Assembly: GCA_023846275.1 (NCBI GenBank)
Contig: CM043868.1
Location: 21,423,755 to 21,487,754, forward strand
Source of the DNA: Vanilla planifolia
Taxonomy: Eukaryota; Streptophyta; Magnoliopsida; Asparagales; Orchidaceae
Direction: 5' to 3'
DNA length: 64,000 bases
In this document: positions 27,101 through 36,111 of the stretch, piece by piece
Layout of the letters: every line of letters starts with the position of its first letter
How positions within the stretch are numbered: the stretch's first letter is position 1
Notes under the pieces: generated by a model
The model's input: only the letters and a program-made list of their open reading frames with translations
Database searches by the model: none
Told to the model about the DNA's origin: nothing
Made by a program: the position numbers and the translations under genes

Positions 27101-30100
27101 TTAGATATAGCTGATATTCAAGATGGCAGAGCATTCGAGTGACAAACATTGAGCGTAACAAATGCTTGACATCAAATATGTTAACTAATTCTGCACCACG
27201 GTGAAGGAGATTACTATTCACCTAAAGGTGTTGACAATGAGGTCGCATCAATAAAATTAGTAAAGGGATCTAATATTCTAATTCAAGCAGATAATAATTC
27301 GTTAGGGTGAATAATTGCATTTGAAACCCAATTTTCAAATTTATATAAGCTAGGACGAAGCCTTGAAAGGGGGATAACGCATTACCTACGGTGAAATAGT
27401 CCCAGCCTACCCATCCAACATAAATAAATGGACATAAGTAATCAGATTTTAAGCTAAGAAGAAGTTCAAATCTATCTTTAAAGGGCTTCTGCTGATGGAA
27501 AATAAATACATCAAACCATAAAGAGTCCCACTATCAAACCAAATAAGTAAACTCAAACAAGTACATGATGAATAAGACAAATTTCAGGCGCATCAATGAA
27601 ATACATGTTGGTCCATTTCAACCAGATTAAGTGATCAAAAAAAGATTATTGATTAAAAACAAAAACAATAACATAATAAAAAAAAATGATACAAACAAGA
27701 TTACTCGACAAGATAATAACACATGTAAACCAAAGAGTCATTTAAACCAGCATTTTTTTTGAAGCATAGCATTATGCAGCCAATATTAGTGAAGCTCAAC
27801 TTATCCTTCAACACCATTAAGCAACGTCAGCCAGTATTTTCAAAGGAATCTGTTCGTAGTATCTTACTGCTGCTGTGCTAAGTGAGAAAAGTCTTCATTA
27901 CCGTTAACTAGATGATCGTGGCATGCATAAATTCTCAAGTGTGTTATGCATAATGTTGAAACTACGAAGCATAAGTAGGGCGTACATTGTGTGTTTCAAC
28001 ATGAAATAAAACGATTCAGCTGGAATTGAGGAACGGAAATTAAAAGATCTTACAAAAAGAGTCTATGAAAGCTGATTTTGTAGAGAAACTTGTTCCTATG
28101 GAGCAATCTGTCCATTTCATATTTCCTAAATGTTCTTCTAATTATCCAATATTTTACCTCAAACAATAGAGAATATATAGAAATTTCTGAACCAATTCCA
28201 ATAAGCATATGTAAAACAAAAAGCCTTGAATCTAAACCTAAAATGGACAGATAGACAATAAACCTTTGGCGCTGTTGAATCCTGCACTATTCGTGTTTCA
28301 GCCAATGTTGAATCCTTATGACTTCTTGTTTTAGCCTGTTGTAGGAGATATCAAATGTATTCTGCCAAATACATGGACCTTATAAAACATGCATGATTTC
28401 TTAATGAGATTGAGAAAGCATTTCTGTCGAATTCTATATCTGTGTTAGTATATGCTATTCTCGAACTTAAATATGCAAGATGGATGTTAGTTGGGAAGTT
28501 ACCACCTACTTTCCAATGATTGAAAACTTCGTCATTTTCAACTTCAAATAATATAAAATGCTAATAAAGCAGACAACTATGATAGATGGGAGAGAATTAT
28601 GAGTCAATTGGAGGCCGTGTTCATGATAGAGAATTTCAATGAAGGGGATATCAAGATAGAATTTTTCCACCCTAACTACTAGAGAATTTCAAAGAAGGCA
28701 ACACTCGTGATAGATAGATGCATATAAAGTTCTCTCCCTACAAAAATTGTCTAAGTCAATTCAAGATCAAATTCATTTAAGAGGAATAAAATCATGTGGA
28801 AGCACAATATGTCTTACAATCAAATTCAAGGCTAGATATATATCTAGGATCAACATTGAAACTTGAATATATGTGATGCATGCAGAGTCGTTAGGGAGTT
28901 AAGACGAAATGCATGGAGTTTAAAGCATCGATAAGGGTATATGTAAAACCCTAAATGAAAAAGTATAGAAGTCAAAGTTATGCACGGGTGGTTCAAAATA
29001 ATGACAATAGAGATAATGAGATAATATGTAGGGATTTCAACATCCCTCAAGAATACAACTCTCCACCTAATAAGCTCTCCTATAAAAAAAAGATTTAGTA
29101 AGACTTTGGCACCTATTAGACCTATAGTACACCCTCCTTTAATAGTTTTCTAAGAATAGTTACTCAAAAATAGTAGAAAATTATAAACTTGAATATAGAT
29201 CCAAAATAGGATACCTTCATACACCTTAAAATTGGCATTATATAAAAAGTTATTTGAATTTAACTATATTGTATAAGATTTCATGCTCAAATCTTGACTA
29301 TACTAACACATGGTAAACAAAGATATTCTTAAGACATGGCCTAACAACGAAGTATATATCTTCTCCTAGTGGGGACTTCAATATCATTGGCTTGATATAG
29401 TGGATGGTTACTGATGGTCGAGGAAGTAGACCGCAATACCTAGATAACGTGAAAGAGTCTCCAATAACTACAAGATCGAGGATGACTGAAGCAATATCGT
29501 CAATGATGGGTAAATGTCACAAAGGATGTAATGATAGTGTGACTAAAATACCATGGTCATAGGTGCTGTCCTCAAGAGTTCTCAAGTAGTCATCAAGTCG
29601 AGCAAATATGCTAGGATGGTGATCAAGTCAAGTGAACCAAAAAGGTGTAAAATCCAGTGCCAAGCACCATCACAATAGAACTTTCCAAAGTTGTATACAT
29701 GAAAGAATCATACAAGTAGCCTCAAAGCAAACCATGTCATCAATGATGAATCTCAAGCAGCTTGAGATGAAGGGTAATGGGATGTAACACGAGGAATCAT
29801 GAACAAGATGTTTTAAACTAGGCAAGAGGTATCATGGAGGGTAAGTTACATATCACAGACCATCAAGTACAAAGGAGAAGCATCATGCTAATTTGGAGAT
29901 CATGGAAGAGCCTTAGGTGAGATAACCAATGTCATGAATTCTAGAAGCATCTTGGAGGTTATCACTATGGATTCAAGGATTTGATAAGTCCTCGTAAGTG
30001 TTGTTGAAGGATTTTAATTCCTTGAGGTATGGAAGAAGCGCAACAAAACCCAGTAAAGTCGATAACATCCCAAATATCAACAATGTACATATTGATGTAT

Positions 30101-33100
30101 GAATCAATATATTCCTCAATATGATGATTATAACGTTATCTTATGTTTGTCAGTTCTCATAAAAATTAAGTTTAAATTAGTAAAGATCTTATGTAATTGC
30201 TTATAAATTAAGATCTTCCAATGTTCTAATAAATCTAGGCACAAGCCAATGGCCCCAACCAATGCAACCATTGATCAAATATAACAAAGATATTTTTTAT
30301 ACTAAAAAGACAATCATTCAACCCAAAATAGCATAATATGATCATATGCTTGGGCAAAATTGGACACAAGTACTCCATAGTGACCTAGCCCAATCCATAA
30401 TATCTTTTAGATCGAACTCACCCATCCCAACCAAACCACTTAAGTTGGGTCAGATTAGGCTTCGACTATAAGTTATAGTTCTTTAACCCAAGTAGACTAA
30501 CATTTCTCCAAGTGCATAGGTCTAATATGCAAATATGCCTCTATTATAATCCTTAAGATTGTTATTATGAGTGAATGGTTGACCATGAACAATAATTATT
30601 TGTGATGTTAATTCTCAAACTTTTGATAGGAGTAATTAGACTTACTAAAATCAATCTGTTTCCTTTTTAGGTCTATGTTTTTCCATTCTTTCCTAATATA
30701 AACTTAAAATTTTGCCACTTTTCCAAAGATTTTATCCCAGCATCATATTTTTCCAAAAAATTACAATTTTGCATCACAATTCACAATAAAGCCTGAAAAG
30801 AACCAGCTGAACAAATAATATAGAGCACACATACAACAACTATTATAGGCATATAAACTTTTTGCAAAATAGTCTTATTATGTATACTAAAATAAGAATC
30901 AGGTCTATTGTACATTAAACAGAAGTCATATGGGTTTAATCAGACATCCTATATCGTTATTATGTAACATCTGCATTAATCAGCCGTATGATTTTAATAT
31001 TGAACACCTACAATTTACCTGGTAAAGTAATAATGCCCTTATTGCTGTCCAGTAGCTGTTTTTCATCACAAGTACGATTTGCTTCGCCTAAAAGAATGTT
31101 GAATCAAGTGTCAGTTAGCTGATATTAAACAAAAGATTCTTTTACCAAGATTTGTATGGAAAAGAAAAAAATCAGGATTTATTCAAATTTACTCCAATGA
31201 ATCATTACCAAAGTTGACAAGAACCATATTCAGATTGGTGCCATGGGTACTGGACAGCTTTCGAATCTCAGGAATCACAAAACAAGCTTCAGACTCTTTC
31301 TTTTCATATTCAGAGAAAGAAGTTAAAACATGAGCCCTACAGACTCCATAAACTGCCGCATGCTGTTTCCCACCGCACAGTAACATTAATGACATCAAAA
31401 ACTGAAGCAAAACAAGAAACAGAAGTTTTCATATTGCACTCATATTATTGAAGGGTACCTCTCCGAGGGCAATATCAGAAATAGGCCTGGCCAATATCAC
31501 ATATAGAGGGAAAAGATTTCGCGAGTGCAGGTCAAGGTTCATATTTCTTGGAAGGGATATAGTTACTTGAATTCTACAATAAAAAAAAGCTAAAATTCAG
31601 AGAAACGAAAATCAAAAGTTCAAAATTTTAAAACTTTAAGAAATCATATACACATAAGGGTAAAACATACAAAAGAAAACAAACAACAAGGCTGGGGAGA
31701 AAAACTATAACAACCAAATGAAATTACCAAGTAAAAATCTTATGCAAACAGACCAGAATTGCTGAAGGCCTTGGCCAAGGGCACTGGATATGCTTCCAAC
31801 CCATGGGAGCATGCACTCTATATATTTTGTACGAAAATAAGGATCACACAACATCCACAAACAGAATGAGAGCTCCTGAGCATGCTAAGCTCAAGAGGGG
31901 AGTAATACATCCCTTGACAATTCTTTCATCAAGGAAAGTCAGAGCTCATAGCAATTCTTACCCATATCACGCCCAAGAAGAATTGCATTTGGTACATTGT
32001 ACTAAGAAACAAGCCAAGACTACTACTAAACCTATATTTTTCATACGTAAATGTACTAGCTCTGTTCTACAACAATTGTTGTGGATAAAAAACAATTTTG
32101 AATGAAATAGATATTTCATGTAAGTAGAAAAGTTTTATTAAAATTGATTGGTCAACATTTAATTGGTAAGAACAAAATATTTTTCATAAACCACGAACAA
32201 ACATAACATATATCTTGGAGATGATAACCAGAGTTGATAACAGCATACCCTTTGGACTTGACTCTTCCCTAGAACTTGTGCATGTGAGAACTTTAGATAT
32301 GTCAGATTGCCCTTTTATTATAACAGAACCAACCTTTTAGAAGATTGATCTTAAAAGTGGATACTATCAACTCTTCATACCTAAAGAGAGACCATTAAGA
32401 TTAAGCATGGGTTATATAAACAGTGACCAAGTTTTTTGTCTCATTCACTACACCCAATAGAACTACATGAATCATCAGCCATAAGCTCTATGCTTTAATA
32501 CGTGTATCCAGTGTAAAAATATAAAGAACTGAGCTAGAGTTTGATCATCTTAGGTAGATAAGTCCCTAAGCTCTCCTAATATGAATAAGCGTTATGTAAA
32601 GTATGAAATACCATATTTTCATAAACCATAGCTTCTTTATTGATCCTCCTTGGATTTATTGTCTCTAGAAAGTCCTCAACGTATTCTTCTAGATACCTAT
32701 GACAACTCCTATGATCAAGCCTTTTTATTGATCCTTTGTCACAAGCCACCAAACCCCCTATAGGAAAGTTCAATTTGTCCATCCTTCCATTCTCCCCCAT
32801 ATACTTGGATATCAATTAGATTCGCCTTCAACAATTTCTCAAACAAGCAAAAAAAACAAAGAATCTTACTAGTTTGATTGCTTATTCACTCGTGCCATTG
32901 CTTGTTGGACTCATTTCCATCTATCTCAAATCCACAACTTGTTTGTTGTCGTGAATCACCCAATAGAAATCCTAATAAGGTAAAGGGCTGCTCCTATTTT
33001 CATTTTATTTGATTCCATTTTCTGCATCAAACCAAATTAGCTCATCTTCAGTTTATTGAAGAAAGTCTGTCTTTTGCTTCACAACTTTCTAAAGGTCAAG

Positions 33101-34606
33101 TAAATATCCTATAAAGAAATAACTTCAACAAACTACTGCTTATAACAGTAGCGATTCCAAGAAGATTTGGTAGAAGATTAGCAAAGATTTTAGTTAGAAA
33201 TCTCATGAAGCCCTTGATCAAAAAAAAAATCTCATGAGAAATCATTAAGAAGATTATAATGCTTTAGGAATAGCCAAATTAAGGATGATCCTCTATTTAA
33301 CCACCTCAACGAGAAGTAAACATTATCAAAGAAAAAAAAATCTAACTACAGCAAAAATAATGAGAGCCCACTATATGCCATTTTTTGAAAGAATCTCCTA
33401 CCTCAAGATTTTGTTATTTAGGCAACTAGATTAAATATATGATTTCACAAAAAAAAAGTCATAATGCGCATAATATTGCAAACACAAACCTATAAAAAGA
33501 TTAGAAATTTTTAGCATAGTGAACAAGATAAAAGATGCTCAGCTAGAACAAACCCATGTTCACATATGAATATATTCAAATCACATAATAAACATGCTAA
33601 GATAAGCCAATTTATACTTATCACAAATGCATATTATTCATGCACCAATTTCTAAAGAAAAGTACAATTACTTGTGCTAAAACACAATCATTCAGATTAA
33701 AAAGTTTGAGGTAATGAAAGGATTGCATACAATCCAAATGCGCAAAATAGAATTGTCAAGACCTCTAGAACAAAAGAATCCATATAGAGGAATTGCAATT
33801 TTTAGTTGCTCATAGGAACAGCAAAATACAATTTAGAAAATTAACTAAAAGTTTTTCAATATAGCTAAGCTGGTTTATCTTGCAATTCCACTGGAAGAAC
33901 AAACCAACCATGCACCTATTGGGGAAATTACACACAAAAAATCTATGAAAACATAGAAAAAAAATTAATGAAGCTTTTATCAACTAGAATGCATCCACTC
34001 TAAATAAGCATTCCTTTATCACCTACGGGAGACCAACTAAGATTTCAATTGTACCTTCTTTTGCGCTTTGCTTGTATCTTGTACCGCAAACATCTTTGTA
34101 AGAATGATGGCTGCACCAAACGATAATCATTAAGAATAACGTAAAGTTTCAAGAAAGAGTTCTTTGGAGAGGAGTTAGAACAATAAATAAAAGGAAACAA
34201 TCCAAACAATTGGTAAAGCAAAAGTACCGAGAGAATTTACCTTCCGAATGGCCCGGCGTTGAAGGATGTTGTACAGTTCAACAGGTTTGCAGTATGTGGA
34301 AAGACTTTCTTCAGCTGCAAGCTCCTCTTCTGCATTTAAACAAATCCGTGATTGCTGCCGGCACATCTGCTCAGCTGTCCTAGAATGACTGCAACTGCAA
34401 CCAAGGGTCCTACATAATCACAGCAATCAAATAAACCATCCTAAATTCACAAATATCATTAATCACATGTGCAACAGGGAGATCATAGATGACTTCATTA
34501 AGCAAAAACACACTGGTTAAGTAGGTTCACAAAAAATAAAATATCTGTTCTAACTCCAAATAACAACATACGTAGTTTCACGATCAACCAAAGGCAAGCC
34601 TGGCAT
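110..34606 (-). CDS. EMF2: EMF2 Polycomb (PRC2, Su(z)12-like VEFS-box) protein, 3' truncated by window edge
   Basis: EMF2 is the plant Su(z)12 subunit of Polycomb Repressive Complex 2, which trimethylates H3K27 in the nucleus and represses floral and seed programmes. Nineteen coding exons (listed separately) join with consistent phase and no internal stop: 1,877 nt, about 626 residues. The protein begins [12 protein letters not shown], has a conserved N-terminal block (MCRQQSR, residues ~27-60; [16 protein letters not shown], ~53-68), a C2H2 finger (C334, C337, H350, H355; C-x2-C-x12-H-x4-H), a variable linker (~384-537) and a VEFS box from ~538 with an acidic cluster (~581-595) and [20 protein letters not shown]. 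The end of the VEFS box (about 60-70 residues in relatives) lies left of position 1. The gene spans over 36 kb because introns are packed with repeats. Family assignment is firm; which EMF2 paralogue is not determinable here. Coordinates include introns. Confidence 0.95.
190..1699 (-). other. EMF2: EMF2 intron 19 (1.5 kb)
   Basis: Half of this intron is a 300-bp tandem duplication (284-890). The rest, including the short minus frame at 988-1,239, is unrecognised and less AT-rich than other introns. Confidence 0.85.
284..890. repeat. 300-bp tandem duplication (2 copies)
   Basis: AAAAGAAGAGTTGATTGCAG begins at 284 and again at 584. Similarity continues through CTCCAACTTAAAAGATAAGC and ends in TGGTTGGAA at 581-584 and 890. 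Copies differ at few positions plus one small insertion in copy two near 755-765, so the event looks recent. Confidence 0.97.
1700..1783 (-). CDS. EMF2: EMF2 exon 19, VEFS acidic cluster
   Basis: 84 nt between TGTGCTTAG| and AGGAGG|GTACGTT. Encodes [20 protein letters not shown] then IADFEDRR, the acidic VEFS segment. Phase 0 in and out. The plus-strand open frame across it is an antisense shadow. Confidence 0.98.
3190..3560 (+). mobile_element. possible LINE RNase H-domain remnant
   Basis: The plus strand reads WLESDSL near 3,300 and, after a frame change, [11 protein letters not shown] then [17 protein letters not shown] and [13 protein letters not shown]. This resembles the end of plant LINE RNase H domains (xESDS; HxxREANxxADxLAK). 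It is broken by stops and a frameshift. Base composition is richer in GC than the intron. Resemblance is by eye only. Confidence 0.45.
5716..5819 (+). repeat. 56-bp tandem duplication
   Basis: ATGCTTTTATTCTTCATTGA at 5,716 recurs at 5,772, and both continue GCTACGTTGCAAGTTTTTAA. The copies are almost identical, more so than other repeats nearby. Confidence 0.95.
5972..6140 (+). repeat. 24-bp minisatellite, about 7 units
   Basis: Imperfect units close to CTTTTATCAAGTTGATGTTA plus TAGG, starting at 5,972, 5,997, 6,021, 6,045, 6,069, 6,093 and 6,117. The minus strand gives an 8-residue repeat (LIKAYN-like), an accidental open frame. Confidence 0.9.
8652..8700 (-). CDS. EMF2: EMF2 exon 18, VEFS box
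   Basis: 49 nt between GCTTCACAG| and GCCCAG|GTGAGG. Encodes [17 protein letters not shown], a near-invariant VEFS motif. Enters in phase 2, exits in phase 0. Confidence 0.97.
8873..9167 (-). CDS. EMF2: EMF2 exon 17, linker and start of VEFS box
   Basis: The longest coding exon, 295 nt, between AATATCAG| and CAGAAG|GTATTAC. The acceptor is fixed by frame: the next AG two bases on would break it. It encodes a Ser/Thr-rich variable linker, then [17 protein letters not shown] (residues ~538-554), where the VEFS box opens. Confidence 0.95.
9274..9446 (-). CDS. EMF2: EMF2 exon 16
   Basis: 173 nt between CTTGGTAG| and GTTCCAG|GTGTGCT. Encodes [16 protein letters not shown], a basic putative nuclear-localisation stretch, then [19 protein letters not shown]. 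Enters in phase 2, exits in phase 1. Confidence 0.96.
9548..9594 (-). CDS. EMF2: EMF2 exon 15
   Basis: 47 nt between TGGTGTTAG| and TTTACTG|GTAATTG. Encodes [15 protein letters not shown] plus two bases, the conserved GVDPR-QTF block. Exits in phase 2. Confidence 0.95.
9595..12632 (-). other. EMF2: EMF2 intron 14 (3.0 kb)
   Basis: AT-rich intron with a 251-bp tandem duplication at 11,046-11,515. Short open frames at 10,125-10,340 and 11,788-12,197 have no recognisable similarity. A weak SINE-like word, GGTTCAGATCCCAC, occurs near 12,330. Confidence 0.85.
11046..11515. repeat. 251-bp tandem duplication (2 copies)
   Basis: TCTTTTGTATTGGAAGCACA at 11,057 recurs at 11,308. The copies also share GCTAATAAAATTT, TTATGTATTTTGAAT-like and CAATTTTATTGA(C/T)AAAGAACAA segments. 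Divergence is larger than in the 300- and 482-bp duplications. Confidence 0.85.
12633..12692 (-). CDS. EMF2: EMF2 exon 14
   Basis: 60 nt between GTTTTGCAG| and TCTGAG|GTTAGTG. Encodes [20 protein letters not shown], the conserved E-YQAVNVS block. Phase 0 in and out. Confidence 0.96.
12781..12834 (-). CDS. EMF2: EMF2 exon 13, zinc-finger histidines
   Basis: 54 nt between TATTTTCAG| and TTCTGG|GTTGGTG. Encodes [18 protein letters not shown] with H350 and H355 of the finger. Phase 0 in and out; donor has T at +3. Confidence 0.96.
12963..13015 (-). CDS. EMF2: EMF2 exon 12, zinc-finger cysteines
   Basis: 53 nt between TGGAAACAG| and TTCAAG|GTTCATT. Encodes [18 protein letters not shown] with C334 and C337 of the C2H2 finger. 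The donor GTTCATT departs from the usual GTAAG/GTGAG. Enters in phase 1, exits in phase 0. Confidence 0.96.
13881..14843. repeat. 482-bp tandem duplication (2 copies)
   Basis: Copy one runs from 13,881 to about 14,362 and copy two to about 14,843. They share long near-identical runs, for example GACCACCATGATCATGCTAA and GATCCAGCTACCTCCCACTC, plus TTAACTGATGGTTTAGA at each end. The unit is richer in C than the rest of the intron. Open frames inside it differ between copies, so it is not read as a gene. Confidence 0.92.
15575..15754 (+). repeat. 180-bp direct repeat, copy 1
   Basis: First copy of the repeat found again at 16,940-17,120, here immediately before the longer rpl2 remnant. The pair could be a segmental duplication or very decayed terminal repeats; it has no recognisable coding. 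Confidence 0.8.
15775..16165 (+). pseudogene. rpl2: plastid rpl2 fragment, first copy (NUPT)
   Basis: Reads nearly continuously as the C-terminal half of plastid ribosomal protein L2: [73 protein letters not shown] and [11 protein letters not shown]. Internal stops follow KFWLS, and small indels surround the DHP-HGGG region. Plastid rpl2 encodes the 50S L2 protein; this copy is dead nuclear DNA of organelle origin, antisense to EMF2. Substitutions are many, so the insertion is old. Confidence 0.88.
16380..16935 (+). mobile_element. Ty1/copia reverse-transcriptase remnant
   Basis: Decayed plus-strand pol. Recognisable blocks in order: [11 protein letters not shown] (for D-x-NAFLHGDL), [18 protein letters not shown] then [17 protein letters not shown] (the YVDDI active site with N for the second D), and [13 protein letters not shown]. 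Several stops and frame changes separate them. It lies between the two copies of the 180-bp repeat plus rpl2 unit. No intact gag, integrase or LTR pair seen. Confidence 0.8.
16940..17120 (+). repeat. 180-bp direct repeat, copy 2
   Basis: Matches 15,575-15,754, sharing words such as CATTTTTGAAAGG, AATAAGCCTATGCTTAGAAC and CTAAATTGGC. It directly follows the copia RT remnant and precedes the second rpl2 fragment. Origin of the repeat itself is unknown. Confidence 0.8.
17124..17234 (+). pseudogene. rpl2: plastid rpl2 fragment, second copy (NUPT)
   Basis: The sequence reads like plastid rpl2 coding for EVxLISK, then (after indels) GQVGN and VNQKSL: GAGGAAGTCAATTTGATATC, GGCAAGTGGGTAATGT and GTGAACCAAAAAAGTTTGG. 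It carries stops and frameshifts. It follows the second copy of the 180-bp repeat, as copy one follows the first, so repeat and rpl2 piece were duplicated together. It is shorter than copy one at both ends. Confidence 0.75.
17390..17700 (+). mobile_element. possible copia LTR fragment
   Basis: Contains CTATGTTTTCCACATAAAAG and a T/C-rich tail with CTACTTTCCTCACATTTT, as in the 3' end of copia LTRs. A related segment occurs at 19,640-19,920. No terminal TG/CA pair was confirmed. Confidence 0.3.
18692..18756 (-). CDS. EMF2: EMF2 exon 11
   Basis: 65 nt between AACTTGTAG| and ACTGAAG|GTAGATTT. Encodes [21 protein letters not shown], leading into the zinc finger. Enters in phase 2, exits in phase 1. 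Confidence 0.97.
18757..21260 (-). other. EMF2: EMF2 intron 10 (2.5 kb)
   Basis: AT-rich intron. It contains a possible LTR fragment at 19,640-19,920 and a short triplication of CTAACAAAAAAAT near 19,020-19,058. No gene recognised. Confidence 0.85.
19640..19920 (+). mobile_element. possible copia LTR fragment
   Basis: The string TGTTTTCCACATAAA followed by a T-rich tail resembles the 3' part of Ty1/copia LTRs. It also resembles 17,520-17,690 in intron 11, which has CTATGTTTTCCACATAAA and a similar tail. Boundaries are not definable. Confidence 0.3.
21261..21379 (-). CDS. EMF2: EMF2 exon 10
   Basis: 119 nt between TTCTATAG| and ATTATTAG|GTAAAAAT. Encodes [20 protein letters not shown], then [20 protein letters not shown], a hallmark EMF2 block. 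Exits in phase 2. Confidence 0.97.
21456..21515 (-). CDS. EMF2: EMF2 exon 9
   Basis: 60 nt between TATTTGCAG| and TCTTTG|GTGAGCC. Encodes [20 protein letters not shown], corresponding to the PSFLE-D-CL-F region of relatives. Phase 0 in and out, so skipping it would keep the frame. Confidence 0.93.
21516..23847 (-). other. EMF2: EMF2 intron 8 (2.3 kb)
   Basis: AT-rich intron containing a 166-bp tandem duplication at 23,291-23,633. No coding content recognised; the short open frames here are not supported. Confidence 0.85.
23291..23633. repeat. 166-bp tandem duplication (2 copies)
   Basis: TTCAAAATTTGTGAATAAAA at 23,291 recurs as TTCAAAATTTGTCAATAAAA at 23,457, and similarity runs through AAGTACAAACTGATAATAAC and GGAAAGTAAAACCAA. 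The copies differ by scattered substitutions and a short insertion in the second. Confidence 0.9.
23848..23987 (-). CDS. EMF2: EMF2 exon 8
   Basis: 140 nt between CCTTGCAG| and TTGAAG|GTATATT. Encodes [19 protein letters not shown], then [18 protein letters not shown], the typical C-[FL]-WGKIP block of EMF2. Enters in phase 1, exits in phase 0. Confidence 0.97.
24605..24740 (+). mobile_element. possible tRNA-derived SINE remnant
   Basis: Words like CAATTGGTAAGTGATTG and GGGCTTGATCCCCACC resemble the A- and B-box region of plant SINEs. No target-site duplication or tail was confirmed. Confidence 0.25.
29330..30030. other. less AT-rich unrecognised stretch in intron 7
   Basis: About 700 bases with clearly higher GC than their surroundings and many recurring ATCAAG/CATCAA words. 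No open frame of length and no protein motif were recognised. It may be an old transposon internal region; identity unknown. Confidence 0.25.
31019..31087 (-). CDS. EMF2: EMF2 exon 7
   Basis: 69 nt between TCTTTTAG| and TTACCAG|GTAAATTG. Encodes [20 protein letters not shown], a weakly conserved linker. Its reality rests on good splice sites and phase (1 in, 1 out). Confidence 0.88.
31209..31362 (-). CDS. EMF2: EMF2 exon 6
   Basis: 154 nt between GGGAAACAG| and AACTTTG|GTAATGAT. Encodes [19 protein letters not shown], then [14 protein letters not shown] and [10 protein letters not shown], aligning with the EMF2 Y-R-xRA-LLTSF region. Exits in phase 1. Confidence 0.97.
31459..31573 (-). CDS. 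EMF2: EMF2 exon 5
   Basis: 115 nt between TTATTGTAG| and GGAGAG|GTACCC. Encodes [10 protein letters not shown] followed by the conserved [18 protein letters not shown]. Exits in phase 0. Confidence 0.97.
31574..34054 (-). other. EMF2: EMF2 intron 4 (2.5 kb)
   Basis: AT-rich intron carrying a plus-strand Ty3/gypsy reverse-transcriptase remnant at about 32,320-32,490. A 79-codon minus-strand open frame at 32,576-32,815 matches nothing I recognise. No other coding content seen. Confidence 0.85.
32320..32490 (+). mobile_element. Ty3/gypsy reverse-transcriptase remnant
   Basis: The plus strand reads [18 protein letters not shown], then LRLSMGY and a stop. This matches the conserved RT block (K-DL-SGYHQI-I) of Ty3/gypsy elements. 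It covers only some 50 codons and lies antisense to EMF2. No LTRs could be paired with it, so it is a dead fragment. Confidence 0.6.
34055..34110 (-). CDS. EMF2: EMF2 exon 4
   Basis: 56 nt between TGGTGCAG| and AGAAG|GTACAATT. Encodes [18 protein letters not shown], a basic block that follows directly on RRAIRK in the EMF2 family. Exits in phase 2. Confidence 0.96.
34241..34409 (-). CDS. EMF2: EMF2 exon 3
   Basis: 169 nt between TTATGTAG| and CGGAAG|GTAAATTC. Encodes the most conserved N-terminal block, including [24 protein letters not shown] and [16 protein letters not shown]. Residues ~12-68; exits in phase 0. Confidence 0.97.
34572..34606 (-). CDS. EMF2: EMF2 exon 2, start codon
   Basis: Contains the initiator ATG at 34,604-34,606 and encodes [11 protein letters not shown] plus two bases, the conserved EMF2 amino terminus. 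Donor ACTAC|GTATGTTG. The exon extends upstream as 5' UTR to an uncertain acceptor. Phase 2 on exit. Confidence 0.9.
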
Positions 34607-34609
34607 TCT

Positions 34610-36111
34610 GCCTTTGAGATGCAATAATTCCTATATCTTTGTAGACCTCACCATGTGAGTTGAATGTTCATATGCTTGAAAGCAGAGTAACTCCACAAGA
34701 TCCCAGCAAAGTTAATAATTCATGAATCTATGATTTATTTCATAAATATGTAAGTGAATTTCTTTCCCTGCAAAAAAAGACAAAACTTTGAATGATCGAG
34801 AGATTCAAATTTAGATAAGAAACATTCCAACAGCATAAGGAAAAACAATTAAGCAATCTCCACAACAATGGAAGAATTTGACAGGAAAACTTTTGCCTGA
34901 AATTTAAACGTTAAGAAAGGGCAAAGTTCTGAATTATGGTGATATAATCAATGGCAAAGTTTCAAAGCAAACCCTCAATGTAATCTAAGGCTCTAGGCTT
35001 CCTTTGCTTAACTAGCAAACAAGTGATTGCCTCATTGTCCATGACTTAAATAAAAAATACTGAACACTTATTTCTCTTCTAAAACCTTCCAAAGAACATG
35101 TGAAACTCTGCTATAAGCCATCTAGGTCTACATATGAAAATGAAAGTGAATATATTGTTTGCTGAATTTATACTTCTCCAACAAAATTCCAAAACAATAT
35201 TTGCTAGAAAGCAAACAATATCACTTCACATCAAACCACTGTTTGCATTGATATATGTTCAACTGCCTGGTCACGTGTCTAAAAAAATAAGGCTAATCAA
35301 CTTAATTATGATATAATTGGAACACCTATATGTATATCTCATTTTCTAATGTACAAATACTAGCACTCTCCTTCTGCTGAATTATATTCACATAGAACCT
35401 TACTAAGGTAAAATTGAAGAACTTCTTGAGCCAAAAAAGACATCTTCTAATCATGCAACAGAGAGCAGGTAATTATTTCATACACTAACCCAAATACAAA
35501 TAGATGCCTCGAGTTCACCACAACAGGTGCTTCCACAATCGAAGCAGGATGATATCACGTATCAAACTGCCGCAACTTAACACAATAAAGAGGCCAATTT
35601 ATGGGTGCGAAAAACATCAAAACAACAAATTAGCAGCACCGACTGTAAACCTCTTTAAGTGATAATAAATAAAGATCAAAGCCCGACTAACTCCACTTCT
35701 GCATCACCATTCAAAAGCAGCTGAAGACAACATCGGCATTAGGCACCCGCAGCTTAAAATATCAATGGAAAGGCGGCGTTCACCAAATGAAGTGACCAAC
35801 GAACCAAGTCACCTAAATGGCCTCGACATGCCCCCATCGCTACTTCTATCACTTCAAAATCAATAATTGTTGCAATCATCTCAAAAACTCCCACTAGGTC
35901 ACTACGCTGTCCGGTAAACGGGGAACGCTCTCAAGCATCGTAGTAGACAAAAAAAGGGAAAGAACTAATTGAAGGAAGACAAAATAAAAAGTTCGACATT
36001 GATAATCACCAGAATTAAGAACAAGAGATTGACAACAGTAGGAATTAACGGTCAAAGTGGAACGATGATTGTGATTATTCTAGGATAGAGGTGAGAAGTC
36101 CTGAGGCATAC
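34610..36111 (-). other. EMF2: EMF2 intron 1 (5' UTR intron)
   Basis: About 1.5 kb between the leader donor and the start-codon exon. Possible acceptors upstream of the ATG end at 34,675, 34,647 or 34,631 (minus strand); I cannot choose between them. The part from about 35,500 to 36,110 is less AT-rich than the other introns, as often seen near plant promoters. No gene seen inside. Confidence 0.45.

Larger units (their letters stand above)
23988..31018 (-). other. EMF2: EMF2 intron 7 (7.0 kb)
   Basis: The longest intron reconstructed. No gene seen. It contains a possible tRNA-related SINE remnant near 24,605-24,740 and a somewhat GC-richer unrecognised stretch at about 29,330-30,030 that may be a decayed element. 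The rest is AT-rich sequence without recognisable coding. Confidence 0.85.
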
